64,000 nucleotides of DNA from Promicromonospora iranensis (GTDB lineage: Bacteria; Actinomycetota; Actinomycetes; Actinomycetales; Cellulomonadaceae). A program made the translations under genes and the position numbers. Below, in pieces: positions 1-8,136 of this stretch. The notes beneath the pieces are model-generated. The model had not been told where the DNA came from, did no database searches, and worked only from the letters and a program-made list of their open reading frames with translations. The stretch covers positions 427,730 through 491,729 of the forward strand of contig NZ_JAJQMN010000003.1 in assembly GCF_028994775.1 (NCBI RefSeq), in the 5' to 3' direction. Positions within the stretch are counted from its first letter, which is position 1, and each line of letters begins with the position of its first letter.

Positions 1-1
1 C

Positions 2-649
2 GAGCTGGACGCCGTCGCCGCGGTGGCCAAGGAGCGCGACGCGATCGTCGTGACCGACGAGGTCTACGAGCACCTGACGTTCGGCGCCGAGCACATCCCG
101 ATGGCCACGCTGCCGGGCATGGCCGAGCGGACGCTGACCATCTCGTCGTCGGGCAAGACGTTCTCGTTCACGGGCTGGAAGGTCGGCTGGCTGCACGGCC
201 CGGCCGAGCTGGTCACGGCGGTGCGCACCGTCAAGCAGTTCCTCACCTACACCTCCGGAGCGCCGTTCCAGCCCGCCATCGCGCAGGCCCTGGCCGACGA
301 CGACACCCCGCGCGCGCTGGCCACGTCCCTCGCCGGCCGCCGCGACCTCCTGTGCGCCGGCCTGGAGGCGGCGGGCTTCACGGTGAACCGCCCGGCCGGC
401 ACGTACTTCGTGATGGCCGACGCGTCGAACCTGATCGGCCGCCTCGGGCTGCGCGACGGCGTCGACCTGTGCCGGCGGCTGCCCGAGCTGGCCGGCGTCG
501 TGGCGATCCCGGCGTCTGCCTTCTGCCGCGCCGGTTCGCCGACGGCGCAGGCACTGGCCTCGCACGTGCGGTTCACCTTCGTGAAGCGCGAGGAGGTGCT
601 GCGCGAGGCGGCGACCCGGCTGGCCCGCCTGGGGGTCCCGCTGAGCTGA
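2..649 (+). CDS. PLP-dependent aminotransferase, class I/II (3' part)
   Basis: C-terminal 215 or so residues of a fold-type I aminotransferase that transfers an amino group from an amino acid to a 2-oxo acid using pyridoxal phosphate. The reading frame is open from base 2, so the gene begins upstream of the window. The motif VVTDEVYEHL, then SSSGKTFSFTGWKVGW with the PLP-binding lysine codon at 155-157, and the late arginine region HVRFTFVKRE fit the kynurenine/methionine aminotransferase subgroup. The product ends RLGVPLS and the next gene converges on it 13 bp later. Substrate cannot be fixed from this fragment. Confidence 0.85.
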   Translation, partial: ELDAVAAVAKERDAIVVTDEVYEHLTFGAEHIPMATLPGMAERTLTISSSGKTFSFTGWKVGWLHGPAELVTAVRTVKQFLTYTSGAPFQPAIAQALADDDTPRALATSLAGRRDLLCAGLEAAGFTVNRPAGTYFVMADASNLIGRLGLRDGVDLCRRLPELAGVVAIPASAFCRAGSPTAQALASHVRFTFVKREEVLREAATRLARLGVPLS

Positions 650-662
650 CCGACCCTCAGGG

Positions 663-1280
663 CTAGCCCGTGAGCAGCGAGACCGCCACGGCCAGCATGA
701 TCAGCGCGATCACGCCGTCGACCACCCGCCACGCACCGGGGCGCCGCAGCACCGGTGCGAGCAGCCGCGCGCCGTAGCCGAGCGCGGCGAACCAGGCGAC
801 GCTGGAGACCATCGCGCCGGCCGTGAACAGCCAGCGGGTGTCGCCGTAGGTCGCGGCGACCGAGCCCTGGAGCATCACCGTGTCGAGGTACACGTGCGGG
901 TTCAGCCAGGTCAGGGCGAGCGTCGTGAGGACAACAGGCTTGAGGCGGCGGCCCGGGCTGTCGCCCAGCGCGCCGTCCTCGGCGGCAGCGAGCTTCGTGT
1001 CGCCGCGCACGGCCCGCCAGGCGGCCATGGCCCCGTACCCGAGCACGACGGCGGCGCCCAGCCAGCGCATCACGACCACGGCGTCGGGCCACCGCTCCAC
1101 GAGCGGCCCGAACCCGGCGCCGCCCGCCGCGTAGAGCACGGCGTCGGACACCGCGCAGATCGCCGCGACGACGCCCACGTGCTCACGGCGCAGGCCCTGA
1201 CGCAGCACGAAGGCGTTCTGGGCTCCGATGGCGACGATGAGCGAGAGGCCGAATCCGAGTCCGGCGAGCAGGGTGAGCAT
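663..1280 (-). CDS. lysE: LysE/ArgO-family amino acid exporter (copy 1)
   Basis: A 205-residue integral membrane exporter of the LysE family, which pumps out basic amino acids such as lysine and arginine. The hallmark start GLSLIVAIGAQNAFVLRQG follows the initiator within ten residues, and TWLNPHVYLDT is the second family signature. About six hydrophobic segments are visible, the usual topology and length. The ATG at 1280 is chosen because the family starts right before this block; longer upstream readings are shadows of the opposite strand. It is divergent from a LysR-type regulator 90 bp away, the classic lysE-lysG layout of actinobacteria, so control by that regulator is likely. A close paralog lies on the far side of the regulator. 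Confidence 0.9.
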   Translation of the reverse strand: MLTLLAGLGFGLSLIVAIGAQNAFVLRQGLRREHVGVVAAICAVSDAVLYAAGGAGFGPLVERWPDAVVVMRWLGAAVVLGYGAMAAWRAVRGDTKLAAAEDGALGDSPGRRLKPVVLTTLALTWLNPHVYLDTVMLQGSVAATYGDTRWLFTAGAMVSSVAWFAALGYGARLLAPVLRRPGAWRVVDGVIALIMLAVAVSLLTG

Positions 1281-1314
1281 GCCCCTCACGCTAGGTAGCG
1301 ACGGGCCTGAAGAC

Positions 1315-1349
1315 CAGTTCACGTTTTTGAATCTGCCTAAGCAGAACTG
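1315..1349. promoter_or_regulatory. Candidate LysG operator between lysE and lysG
   Basis: The arms CAGTTC (1315-1320) and GAACTG (1344-1349) form an inverted repeat with a 23-bp A/T-richer centre in the 90-bp divergent lysE/lysG spacer. LysR regulators usually bind such spaced dyads between the regulator and its target. The site assignment is inference from position and symmetry. Confidence 0.35.
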
Positions 1350-1370
1350 AAGTTGGGTCAGACTGGTGGC

Positions 1371-2300
1371 ATGCGATGGGACTCCCGCCAGCTCGAAGCC
1401 CTGGCCGCCGTGGTGGCCGAAGGCTCGTTCGACGCCGCGGCCCGGGCGCTGCACGTGACGCCGTCGGCCGTGAGCCAGCGCATCCGCGCGCTGGAGAACG
1501 CGGCAGGGAGTGTGCTGGTGCGGCGCGCCCGGCCGGTGGTGGCCACGACGTCGGGCCAGGCACTCCTGCGCCTCGCCCGGCAGACGGAGCTGCTGGGCGC
1601 CGAGGTCGCGGCGGAGCTGGGCGCCGACGATGATGCGCGCCCAGGCGGGCAGGAGCCCGGCGGCGGCAGGCCGGACAGCCTTGTGACCGTGCCCCTGGCC
1701 GTCAGCGCGGACTCCCTGGCCACCTGGGTGCTGCCCGCCCTCGCTCAGGTCGACGGGGTCACCTTCGACCTGCACCGGGCCGACGACAGCCGCACCGCCG
1801 ACCTGCTCCGCGAAGGCGTCGTGATGGCTGCGGTCACCTCGCAGACCGCGCAGGTACAGGGCTGCCGGAGCACGCCCCTCGGGATCATGCGCTACCGCCC
1901 GGCGTGCACGCGCGCTTTCGCGCGGCGCTGGTTCCCCCACGGCCCGACGCCGGAAGCGCTCGACGCGGCGCCGGTCGTCGTCTTCGACCGGACCGACGAT
2001 CTGCAGGACATGTTCCTGCGCGAGCGAGCGCCGGGAGCCAGGCCGCCGCGGCACCACGTACCGAGCACCGTCGAGTACGAGGAGACCATCCGCCTGGGCC
2101 TCGGCTGGGGCATGCTGCTGGACCGCCCGACCATCGGCGGGCTGCACGACGGCACCGGTGGCGGGATCACGCTCCTGGAACCGGACGTCGTCCTCGACAT
2201 CCCACTCCACCTGCAGCAGTGGAAGCTGCGTTCCACCGTGCTGGACCGCGTCACCGCTGCCCTGCGAAAAGAAGCAACACGCGAACTGCTCCCCGCGTGA
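1371..2300 (+). CDS. lysG: LysR-family transcriptional regulator, LysG/ArgP type
   Basis: A 309-residue LysR-type regulator. The N-terminal winged helix-turn-helix (residues about 1-60) includes LEALAAVVAEGSFDAAARAL and TPSAVSQRIRALE, and an effector-binding domain follows from about residue 95. ArgP/LysG regulators sense lysine or arginine and switch on LysE-type export. The ATG at 1371 is preferred over an in-frame start 18 bp upstream because the protein then begins MRWDSRQLEAL as in family members. It sits between two lysE paralogs, one divergent and one downstream on the same strand, and could control both. Confidence 0.88.
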   Translation: MRWDSRQLEALAAVVAEGSFDAAARALHVTPSAVSQRIRALENAAGSVLVRRARPVVATTSGQALLRLARQTELLGAEVAAELGADDDARPGGQEPGGGRPDSLVTVPLAVSADSLATWVLPALAQVDGVTFDLHRADDSRTADLLREGVVMAAVTSQTAQVQGCRSTPLGIMRYRPACTRAFARRWFPHGPTPEALDAAPVVVFDRTDDLQDMFLRERAPGARPPRHHVPSTVEYEETIRLGLGWGMLLDRPTIGGLHDGTGGGITLLEPDVVLDIPLHLQQWKLRSTVLDRVTAALRKEATRELLPA

Positions 2301-2362
2301 AATAAGGACGTACCCCCATCATTAGCCCTGATTCAGTCCTTCCGCACTTCCAAATCATGAAC

Positions 2363-2379
2363 CGGACATTCAATGTCCG
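2363..2379. promoter_or_regulatory. Palindrome upstream of second lysE
   Basis: CGGACATTCAATGTCCG is a perfect 8+8 bp inverted repeat around a single base, ending 18 bp before the ATG of the second lysE. The surrounding 97-bp spacer is AT-richer than its neighbours. Position and symmetry suggest an operator for a dimeric regulator. It does not resemble the dyad in the first lysE promoter. Confidence 0.4.
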
Positions 2380-2397
2380 ACTTCTTACCGTTCAGCC

Positions 2398-3000
2398 ATG
2401 CTCTCCGCGCTCGCCGGCATGGCTTTTGGTCTGTCGCTCATCGTCGCCATCGGGGCACAGAACATCTTCGTTCTCCGCCAGGGCCTGCGCCGGGAGCACG
2501 TCGGGCTCGTGGCCGGCATCTGCGCGGTCAGCGACCTCGTACTCATCTCGGCAGGGGTCGGCGGGCTCGGCACCATGATCCAGAGCGCGCCGCTCGTCGT
2601 CGAGATCGCCCGCTGGGCGGGCGCCGTCGTCGTCCTCGTGTACGGCGGTATGGCCGCCTACCGCGCCGTTAAGGGGCAGCGGGTGGTCATGGGGCGGCAC
2701 AGCGTCACCAACCGCACGGTGGGCGCGGCCGTGGCCACCACGTTCGCCCTGACCTGGCTCAACCCCCACGTCTACCTGGACACCGTGGTGCTCGTGGGCG
2801 GGCTCGCCGCCACGCACGGCGACGACCGCTGGTGGTTCGGGCTCGGCGCCTGCATCGCCAGCACCGCCTGGTTCGTCGCCCTCGGGTACGGGGCGCGCTA
2901 CCTGGCGCCGCTCCTGGAGAAGCCGGGCGCGTGGCGGGTCCTGGACAGCGTCGTCGCGGCGACCATGGTGATCGTGGCGGCCTCGCTGGTCCTGGGCTGA
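2398..3000 (+). CDS. lysE: LysE/ArgO-family amino acid exporter (copy 2)
   Basis: A 200-residue LysE-family exporter that is a clear paralog of the protein at 663-1280. It shares GLSLIVAIGAQN, FVLRQGLRREHVG, ICAVSD, TWLNPHVYLDT and ALGYGAR almost unchanged. The main difference is a shorter loop after the third helix. The ATG at 2398 gives the family-typical start MLSALAGMAFGLSL. It lies 97 bp behind lysG on the same strand with its own palindrome-bearing promoter region. Two exporters bracketing one regulator suggest either different substrates or separately tuned export. Its end converges on an LCP gene 21 bp away. Confidence 0.9.
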   Translation: MLSALAGMAFGLSLIVAIGAQNIFVLRQGLRREHVGLVAGICAVSDLVLISAGVGGLGTMIQSAPLVVEIARWAGAVVVLVYGGMAAYRAVKGQRVVMGRHSVTNRTVGAAVATTFALTWLNPHVYLDTVVLVGGLAATHGDDRWWFGLGACIASTAWFVALGYGARYLAPLLEKPGAWRVLDSVVAATMVIVAASLVLG

Positions 3001-3021
3001 CGCTTCGGCCCTCGGCCGCGG

Positions 3022-4458
3022 TCAGGCGCAGACGCCGTCGAGCACGACCTCCGGGCTCGGGCTGGGCTTGGGCTTGGGCTTCTTTCCCGTGTCACCGCCG
3101 GCCGTGCCGGACTCGTTCCCGGTCCCGCTCTCGCTGCCCTCGTTCGTCTCGGCGTCGCCGGCGTCACCGGTGTCCCCGGTGCCGGTTTCGGCATCGCCGG
3201 AGTCGTCCGTGCCCGCGTCGCCCCCACCGTCCTGAGGACCGCCGCTCGCGCTGGGCGACCCGGACGGCTCAACGTCGGGCAGCACCACCTGCTCCGGCGG
3301 CTGGTCCGCAGCGAGGCGCTGGAAGATCTCGGCGGACTCCGGGCTCCAGGCCAGCCCGCTCGCGGTCCCCTCGACGGTGTCGTAGACCGGGACCTTCGTC
3401 ATGATGATGTTGCGCTTCTCGATCTCCCGGAGCGACCAGGCGAGGCCCGCGACCTTGCCGGGGTCGGCGATGGCCGGGTCGGCGCTCAGCGAGCCCAGGG
3501 CCGCGTTGATCAGGCGGAAGGTCTTGGTCGGGTCGGCAAGCGTCTCCGCGGAGAGGATCTGCCGCAGGGTGGCGTTGATGAACGCCTGCTGCCGCTCGAT
3601 CCGGGTCAGGTCGCTCCGCATCTCGAGGCCCATACCGGTGCCCTTGCGCACCCGGAGGAACTGGATGGCCGTCTTGCCGTCGAGCCGGTTCTCCCCGGCC
3701 GGCAGGTCGATGCGGGCCGACGCCGGGTCGCCGTGGATCGCTTCCGGCAGGCACATCTTCACACCGCCGATCGCGTTGACGACGTCGATCACCCCGTTCA
3801 TCTTGACGACCGCATGGTTCGTCACCGTCACGCCCGTCATGGCGTTGACCGTGTTGATCGTGCAGGCGGACGCGTGCTTGAGCGACGTGCCGCCGCTGCC
3901 GACCTCGAACGACGCGTTGAACTTGTCGCGGTAGGGCTGGGACTGGCTGCCGTCCGGGAGCTGGCACGACGGGATGTCCACGAAGGTGTCGCGCGGCAGC
4001 GACACGATCTCGATCCACTGCCGGTCCGCCGAGATGTGCACCAGCATCGTCGTGTCCGACCGCATACCGGAGACCTCGCCGCCGATGTCCGCGTTGCTGC
4101 CGTCCCGGATGTCCGTGCCCATGAGCAGCAGGTTGACCGGTTCGTCCTTGAACGGGTCGGACGGGTCCTTCGGGGTGACCTGCTCGGCCACCAGGCCGTC
4201 CAGGTCCTGCACATCGATCTGCGAGAGCGCGTTGTGGTACGCCGTCGCCGCTGCCGCCGAGCCGAACGCCATGACCCCGACGACGCCCATCGTGACGCCG
4301 CGGAACATCAGCATCTTGCGCCAGCTGCGCACGTGACGCGGCTGCCGTTCACCCGATCGAGCGTGCCGGGGTACCCCATGGATAATCTCGCCGACAGGTC
4401 GGACTGCCGTCCAGAAGTCAGTCGCCACGCACCGGAGACTATGGCCTCGGTGCAACAT
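3022..4458 (-). CDS. LCP (LytR-CpsA-Psr) family cell-wall polymer ligase, long acidic tail
   Basis: Membrane-anchored LCP phosphotransferase of up to 478 residues. The family transfers undecaprenyl-linked glycans (teichoic acid, arabinogalactan, capsule) onto peptidoglycan outside the membrane. A transmembrane helix lies around residues 52-72, followed by the LCP domain with VNLLLMGTDIRDG, MRSDTTMLVHIS, SLPRDTFVDIP, a D-x-A-x-x-F-x-R-x-R-like stretch and RSDLTRIERQQAF. From about residue 400 the protein is a Gly/Asp/Glu/Thr-rich tail, then a KPKPKPSPSP block, ending DGVCA. The start is uncertain: the ATG at 4458 is preceded by TATTTA and would be leaderless, while a GTG at 4332 gives a shorter cytoplasmic end. 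A second LCP gene lies 53 bp upstream on the same strand. Confidence 0.85.
   Translation of the reverse strand: MLHRGHSLRCVATDFWTAVRPVGEIIHGVPRHARSGERQPRHVRSWRKMLMFRGVTMGVVGVMAFGSAAAATAYHNALSQIDVQDLDGLVAEQVTPKDPSDPFKDEPVNLLLMGTDIRDGSNADIGGEVSGMRSDTTMLVHISADRQWIEIVSLPRDTFVDIPSCQLPDGSQSQPYRDKFNASFEVGSGGTSLKHASACTINTVNAMTGVTVTNHAVVKMNGVIDVVNAIGGVKMCLPEAIHGDPASARIDLPAGENRLDGKTAIQFLRVRKGTGMGLEMRSDLTRIERQQAFINATLRQILSAETLADPTKTFRLINAALGSLSADPAIADPGKVAGLAWSLREIEKRNIIMTKVPVYDTVEGTASGLAWSPESAEIFQRLAADQPPEQVVLPDVEPSGSPSASGGPQDGGGDAGTDDSGDAETGTGDTGDAGDAETNEGSESGTGNESGTAGGDTGKKPKPKPSPSPEVVLDGVCA
4363..4377. repeat. Sequence shared with the neighbouring LCP promoter; palindrome
   Basis: GTGCCGGGGTACCCC contains the perfect palindrome GGGGTACCCC (4368-4377). 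The block GTGCCGGGGTAC also occurs on the opposite strand at 5795-5806, beside the start of the next LCP gene. Here it falls in the 5' part of the LCP reading frame. It may be a shared operator or a relic of the gene duplication. Confidence 0.35.
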
Positions 4459-4511
4459 TCGTGTAAATAAGTCCTCGCGCTCCCAGCCAGCTTCCAGGGC
4501 ACGTCAGGGCT

Positions 4512-5777
4512 TCAGTCGGCGCAGACCCCGGGTAGCAGCGAGGGCGACGGCGACGAGCTCGGCGTGTTCGACGGCGACGTCCCGCGCCTGCCACCGCCCT
4601 CCGAGCCACCTTCCGAGCCACCTTCCGAACCGGCGCCCGGGTCGTTCTCCTGGTCCGATGCCCCGCCGGACGGCTCCCCCGACCCCTTGCCGGCGCCGGA
4701 TCCCGGCGCCGGTGTCTCGTGCCCGGGAGGCGGCTCGTCGGCCGCGATGCGTGCCCAGATCGCCGTCGCGTCCTCCGTCCAGACCACCCGGTTGGGATCG
4801 GTCGGCGCGGCCGCGACGGGCAGCTCGGTGAACACGATCTTGGCCGGGTCGATGTCCCGGATGCTGAACGCGAGACCCGCGAGCGCCGTCGGGTCGGCCA
4901 GTGCCGGGTCCGCGGAGATGGCACCGAGCACCGCCCGGATGGTGCGGTAGAGACGGGGTGAGTTGGTCACGACGTTCTGGTCCAGGACCTGACGCACGAG
5001 GGCGTCGACGAACGCCTGCTGCCGGGTGATCCGCGTGAGGTCGCTGCCCTGTTCGAGGCCGAGGCCGGTTCCGTGCCGGGCACGGAGATAGCCGATCGCC
5101 TGGCGCCCGTCGAGGGTCTGCTCGCCGGCGGGCAGCTCGAACCGGCCGTACGCCGGGTCCTGCACGAGCGGCTCGGGCAGGCACATGCGCACCCCGCCGA
5201 GCGCGTTGACGACGTCGACCACACCGTCCATCTGCACGACCATGTGGTTGGTGACCGGGATGTCCGTCAGCGTCTGCACCGTCGAGATGGTGCACGCCGC
5301 GGCGTGCGTGAGGTCCTCCTCCGCGCCGCCGCCGACGGTGAACGCTCCGTTGAACATGCCGTAGGTGGCACCGGACTCGGTGCCGTCGGGCAGCTTGCAG
5401 GAGGGGATCTCGACCAGCGAGTCCCGCGGGATGGAGACCACCTCCATGCGCGACCGGTCACCCGAGATGTGCACGAGCATCGTGGTGTCCGACCGCATAC
5501 CGCCGTCGCCCTCGCCGGCGATCTCGGTGTTCTCGCCGCCGCGCAGGTCGGTGCCGAGCACGAGGATGTTGAGGCTGCGCCCGGTGAACGGGTCGTCCGG
5601 GTCGGGCGGCTTCGGTCCCTCGACGAGGTCGGAGACGTCGCTGACGCCGATCTGGTCCTTGAGGTCCAGGTAGGCGGCCGCGCCGCCGACCGCTACCAGG
5701 GCGAGCGCGCCGACGACGAAGAGCGCCGCGGCTCGCGCGACGCGATGACTTCGCAGGGTATGGACGTGCCGGGGCAC
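4512..5777 (-). CDS. LCP family cell-wall polymer ligase, Gly/Ser-rich tail
   Basis: A 421-residue LCP ligase paralogous to its downstream neighbour. It starts with a GTG at 5777 giving MPRHVHTLRSHR, a basic cytoplasmic end, then a membrane helix at about 14-34. The extracytoplasmic LCP domain shows LNILVLGTDLRGG, GMRSDTTMLVHISGDRSRM, SIPRDSLVEIP and GSDLTRITRQQAFVDAL, the phosphate-lipid and catalytic arginine/aspartate signatures. The tail is Gly/Ser/Glu-rich with a 12-bp tandem repeat (GGSE units) and ends SLLPGVCAD, echoing the GVCA end of the neighbour. The start codon lies inside a 41-bp inverted repeat. Confidence 0.88.
   Translation of the reverse strand: MPRHVHTLRSHRVARAAALFVVGALALVAVGGAAAYLDLKDQIGVSDVSDLVEGPKPPDPDDPFTGRSLNILVLGTDLRGGENTEIAGEGDGGMRSDTTMLVHISGDRSRMEVVSIPRDSLVEIPSCKLPDGTESGATYGMFNGAFTVGGGAEEDLTHAAACTISTVQTLTDIPVTNHMVVQMDGVVDVVNALGGVRMCLPEPLVQDPAYGRFELPAGEQTLDGRQAIGYLRARHGTGLGLEQGSDLTRITRQQAFVDALVRQVLDQNVVTNSPRLYRTIRAVLGAISADPALADPTALAGLAFSIRDIDPAKIVFTELPVAAAPTDPNRVVWTEDATAIWARIAADEPPPGHETPAPGSGAGKGSGEPSGGASDQENDPGAGSEGGSEGGSEGGGRRGTSPSNTPSSSPSPSLLPGVCAD
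4597..4632. repeat. Three tandem 12-bp units in LCP tail
   Basis: Three near-identical 12-bp copies of the form CCnTCCGAGCCA lie in tandem and encode Gly-Gly-Ser-Glu units on the minus strand. They are within the low-complexity C-terminal tail of the LCP protein and probably vary in copy number by slippage. Confidence 0.75.
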
Positions 5778-5806
5778 ATGCGGAGCATAAGCATGTACCC
5801 CGGCAC
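5766..5806. promoter_or_regulatory. Long inverted repeat over the LCP start codon
   Basis: Left arm 5766-5781 and right arm 5791-5806 are 16-bp inverted copies with one mismatch, separated by 9 bp. In the minus-strand transcript the mismatch becomes a G-U pair, so the leader could fold into a near-perfect hairpin. The GTG start at 5777 of the LCP gene lies in the left arm and a TATGCT -10-like box on the minus strand lies in the loop and right arm. It could be an operator or an RNA switch hiding the start. No ribosome-binding site is evident. Confidence 0.5.
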
Positions 5807-5828
5807 GGGGCCTCTTAAGTGGTGCGGG

Positions 5829-8072
5829 TCAGCTCAGCGCGGCAACCCCGAGGTCTGGGTTGTCCGTGAAGAACCCGTCCAGGCCGGCGTCCAGGAACAC
5901 CCGCGCCTCGCCCACCATGTCGCCGATGCCGTTCGGGTCGGTCGACGAGCGGAAGTCCGCGGCGAGGAACTGGTTCTCCCGCCGGAAAGTCCAGGTGTGC
6001 ACCTCGAGGCCCGCGCGGTGCGCGTCCCGGATCACCGTGCTGGGCGCGCCGAGCGTGCCGTCGGCCTCGCGCGGGATCAGCACGTTCTTCTCGGCGCCGA
6101 CGCCGTCGGCGTAGCCGGCGATCTCTCGCAGCCCCCGGCGGGTGACCAGGTCCGCATACGTGCGTGGGTCGCCGGCGGCCACGAGGTCGTAGGGTGCGCC
6201 GCTGTTGCTGACGAGCTGGGCGAGCGGCACGTCGGTCATCCGGTCGAGGTCCTTCAGGTTGCCCACCTCGAACGACTGGATGACCACCGGGGCGCCGGCG
6301 CGGTCGAAGCCGTTCCGGCGGAGCTCACGCACGAGCGGCTCCTCCAGGGACAGCCCGATCGAGTCGAAGTAGGTGGGGTGCTTGGTCTCCGGGTAGACGC
6401 CGACGGGGGCACCGTCGCACGTGCGGCTGTTGCGGGCGAGGTCGAGCACCTCGTCGAGGGTCGGGACCAGGTAGAGCCCGTCGAACGGCGTGTTCTGCGG
6501 ACGGACCTGCGGCAGACGCTCCTTGGCGCGCAGGGTGCGCAGCTCGGCGAGCGTGAAGTCCTCGGTGAACCAGCCGGTGATCCGGGCGCCGTCGATCGTC
6601 TTCGTGGTGCGCCGGTCCGCGAACTCCGGGTGCGCCGCGACGTCGGTGGTGCCGCCGATCTCGTTCTCGTGCCGGGCGACGAGCACGCCGTCCTTGGTCG
6701 GGACCACGTCGGGCTCGATGTAGTCGACGCACTGGTTGATCGCGGTCTCGTACGCGGCGAGCGTGTGCTCCGGCCGGTAGCCGGAGGCCCCACGGTGCCC
6801 GACGACGGTCACCCCGTCGTCGGTCACGCGCTTCTTCTTCAGGTCGACGAGGGCCATCTCGGTGTCGTCCGGCGTGCCGGTGACGCGCGAGTCGTTGCCC
6901 GGGTAGTTGTTGTCGTTGCCGATCAGCAACGTGTCGCGGTCGACGAACAGGACCGTCTCGAAGGACTGCACGGGCAGCGCGAACGTCTCGCCGAGCCCGT
7001 AGCCCTCGCCGGCGTCGATGCCGCGCGGGTTCTCGATCCGCAGGGCGTCGACGACGAGCTCCTTGCGGACGTAGCCGTCACGGTCGGTGCGGCTCAGGTC
7101 GATCTCGTACACGCGCTTGGTGACCGACTGGTCACCCTCGAAGTCGTCCCGTTCGATGAGCAGCATGGAGTCGCGGCCGGTCGCGAACGCGTCGCCGATG
7201 ACGTTGGCCACCTGGTCGGTCTGGTACGCCCAACGCTTGCCGGTGTACTCACCGCGACGGGTGTCGAACTGGTAGATCCAGCGGCGGCGCGTGTCGGCGT
7301 CGTCGGCCAGCGCACCCTCGACCACGGGGTAGAGGTAGCGGCCGCTCGAGGCCATCGCCTCGAAGCCACGGCTGCTGCCGACGTTCGGCTTCTCGCCCGG
7401 CTCCAGGTAGGGGCTGGCGGGCGACTTGCCGTCCGGAAACTCGTACGGGGCCTCCAGCAGGGTGCCGTCCGCGTCGAAGTGCAGCAGGAACGGACCGAAC
7501 TCCTCGCCCACCCAGAACGTGCCGTCGGCGGCTCGGACCAGCGACTCGATGTCGAAGTCGGCGCCCGTGAGCAGACGCTCCTCGGTGTCCTCGTTGACGA
7601 TGTCGAAGTCGAGGACGTCGTTGCGGTCGTTGTACTCGATGAAGTCGAGCACCTTGATCTCGCCGGAGCCCTTGCGGCCGGTGTCCCACTGCGGGCGCAC
7701 CAGGTAGTTGCGCAGGAGGAAGTCGGCGGAGTTGCCCTTGGCCCCGAAGCCGTTGTCCGGCTGGGCCCAGAAGGTGCCGTCGTGGTTGTCGACCATCGCG
7801 GAGAAGCCAGGGATGACCTGGCCGCCCCACGGCCCCTGCCGCCCGTTGGCGGGAGAAGCCGCGGCGCCCGACGGCGGGCCCTCGGCGAGGTAGTCGGCCG
7901 ACAGCGTGGCGCGGCCGGCCAGGGTCGCGGCGAGGTGGGAGCCGCGGTGGTGCTCAGGACCGGGGCCGTGCTGGGGCTCCGCGCCGACGGCGACGGCCGC
8001 GGGGAACAGCAGCGATGCCGCTGCCGCGGCGGCCACCACGCGCGCGGCGCGGGTACGCAGGGGTGTACTCAT
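5829..8072 (-). CDS. Secreted phytase-like esterase/glycerophosphodiester phosphodiesterase fusion
   Basis: A 747-residue secreted enzyme. The ATG at 8072 gives a good signal peptide (RTRAARVVAAAAAASLLFPAAVAVGA); an open stretch upstream lacks one. Residues about 60-430 match the esterase-like activity of phytase family, a beta-propeller-type domain with GTFWVGEEFGPFLLHFD and FEAMASSGRYLYPVVEG. Residues about 435-747 form a GDPD TIM barrel with VVGHRGASGYRPEHT, the metal-binding pair IEPDV and the second active-site histidine ARHE. GDPDs cleave glycerophosphodiesters to glycerol-3-phosphate and an alcohol. The pairing suggests extracytoplasmic phosphate or glycerol scavenging, or teichoic acid turnover. 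It stands alone between LCP genes and an exporter. Confidence 0.87.
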   Translation of the reverse strand: MSTPLRTRAARVVAAAAAASLLFPAAVAVGAEPQHGPGPEHHRGSHLAATLAGRATLSADYLAEGPPSGAAASPANGRQGPWGGQVIPGFSAMVDNHDGTFWAQPDNGFGAKGNSADFLLRNYLVRPQWDTGRKGSGEIKVLDFIEYNDRNDVLDFDIVNEDTEERLLTGADFDIESLVRAADGTFWVGEEFGPFLLHFDADGTLLEAPYEFPDGKSPASPYLEPGEKPNVGSSRGFEAMASSGRYLYPVVEGALADDADTRRRWIYQFDTRRGEYTGKRWAYQTDQVANVIGDAFATGRDSMLLIERDDFEGDQSVTKRVYEIDLSRTDRDGYVRKELVVDALRIENPRGIDAGEGYGLGETFALPVQSFETVLFVDRDTLLIGNDNNYPGNDSRVTGTPDDTEMALVDLKKKRVTDDGVTVVGHRGASGYRPEHTLAAYETAINQCVDYIEPDVVPTKDGVLVARHENEIGGTTDVAAHPEFADRRTTKTIDGARITGWFTEDFTLAELRTLRAKERLPQVRPQNTPFDGLYLVPTLDEVLDLARNSRTCDGAPVGVYPETKHPTYFDSIGLSLEEPLVRELRRNGFDRAGAPVVIQSFEVGNLKDLDRMTDVPLAQLVSNSGAPYDLVAAGDPRTYADLVTRRGLREIAGYADGVGAEKNVLIPREADGTLGAPSTVIRDAHRAGLEVHTWTFRRENQFLAADFRSSTDPNGIGDMVGEARVFLDAGLDGFFTDNPDLGVAALS

Positions 8073-8110
8073 GCGTGCGAGCCAAGACCGCGGAGCCGAC
8101 ATCCTGGTGA

Positions 8111-8130
8111 ATCCCGCCCGACCGCGGGAT
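8111..8130. promoter_or_regulatory. Small inverted repeat upstream of the GDPD gene
   Basis: ATCCCGC (8111-8117) and GCGGGAT (8124-8130) form a perfect 7-bp dyad with a 6-bp gap. It lies between the end of the drug-exporter gene and the start of the phosphodiesterase gene, both on the minus strand. It lacks a T-run, so an operator is as likely as a terminator. Confidence 0.3.
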
Positions 8131-8136
8131 GAACAC

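Noticed and set aside
4597..4632. Regularly spaced short repeats as a possible CRISPR array
   Set aside because: The 12-bp units are directly tandem without spacers and encode Gly-Gly-Ser-Glu in an LCP tail. No cas genes are present.
5073..8132. A 1019-residue open frame on the plus strand
   Set aside because: It is antisense to the LCP and phosphodiesterase genes, which have signal peptides and clear domains. Its product is Arg/Val/Gly-rich without motifs, as expected of a high-GC shadow.
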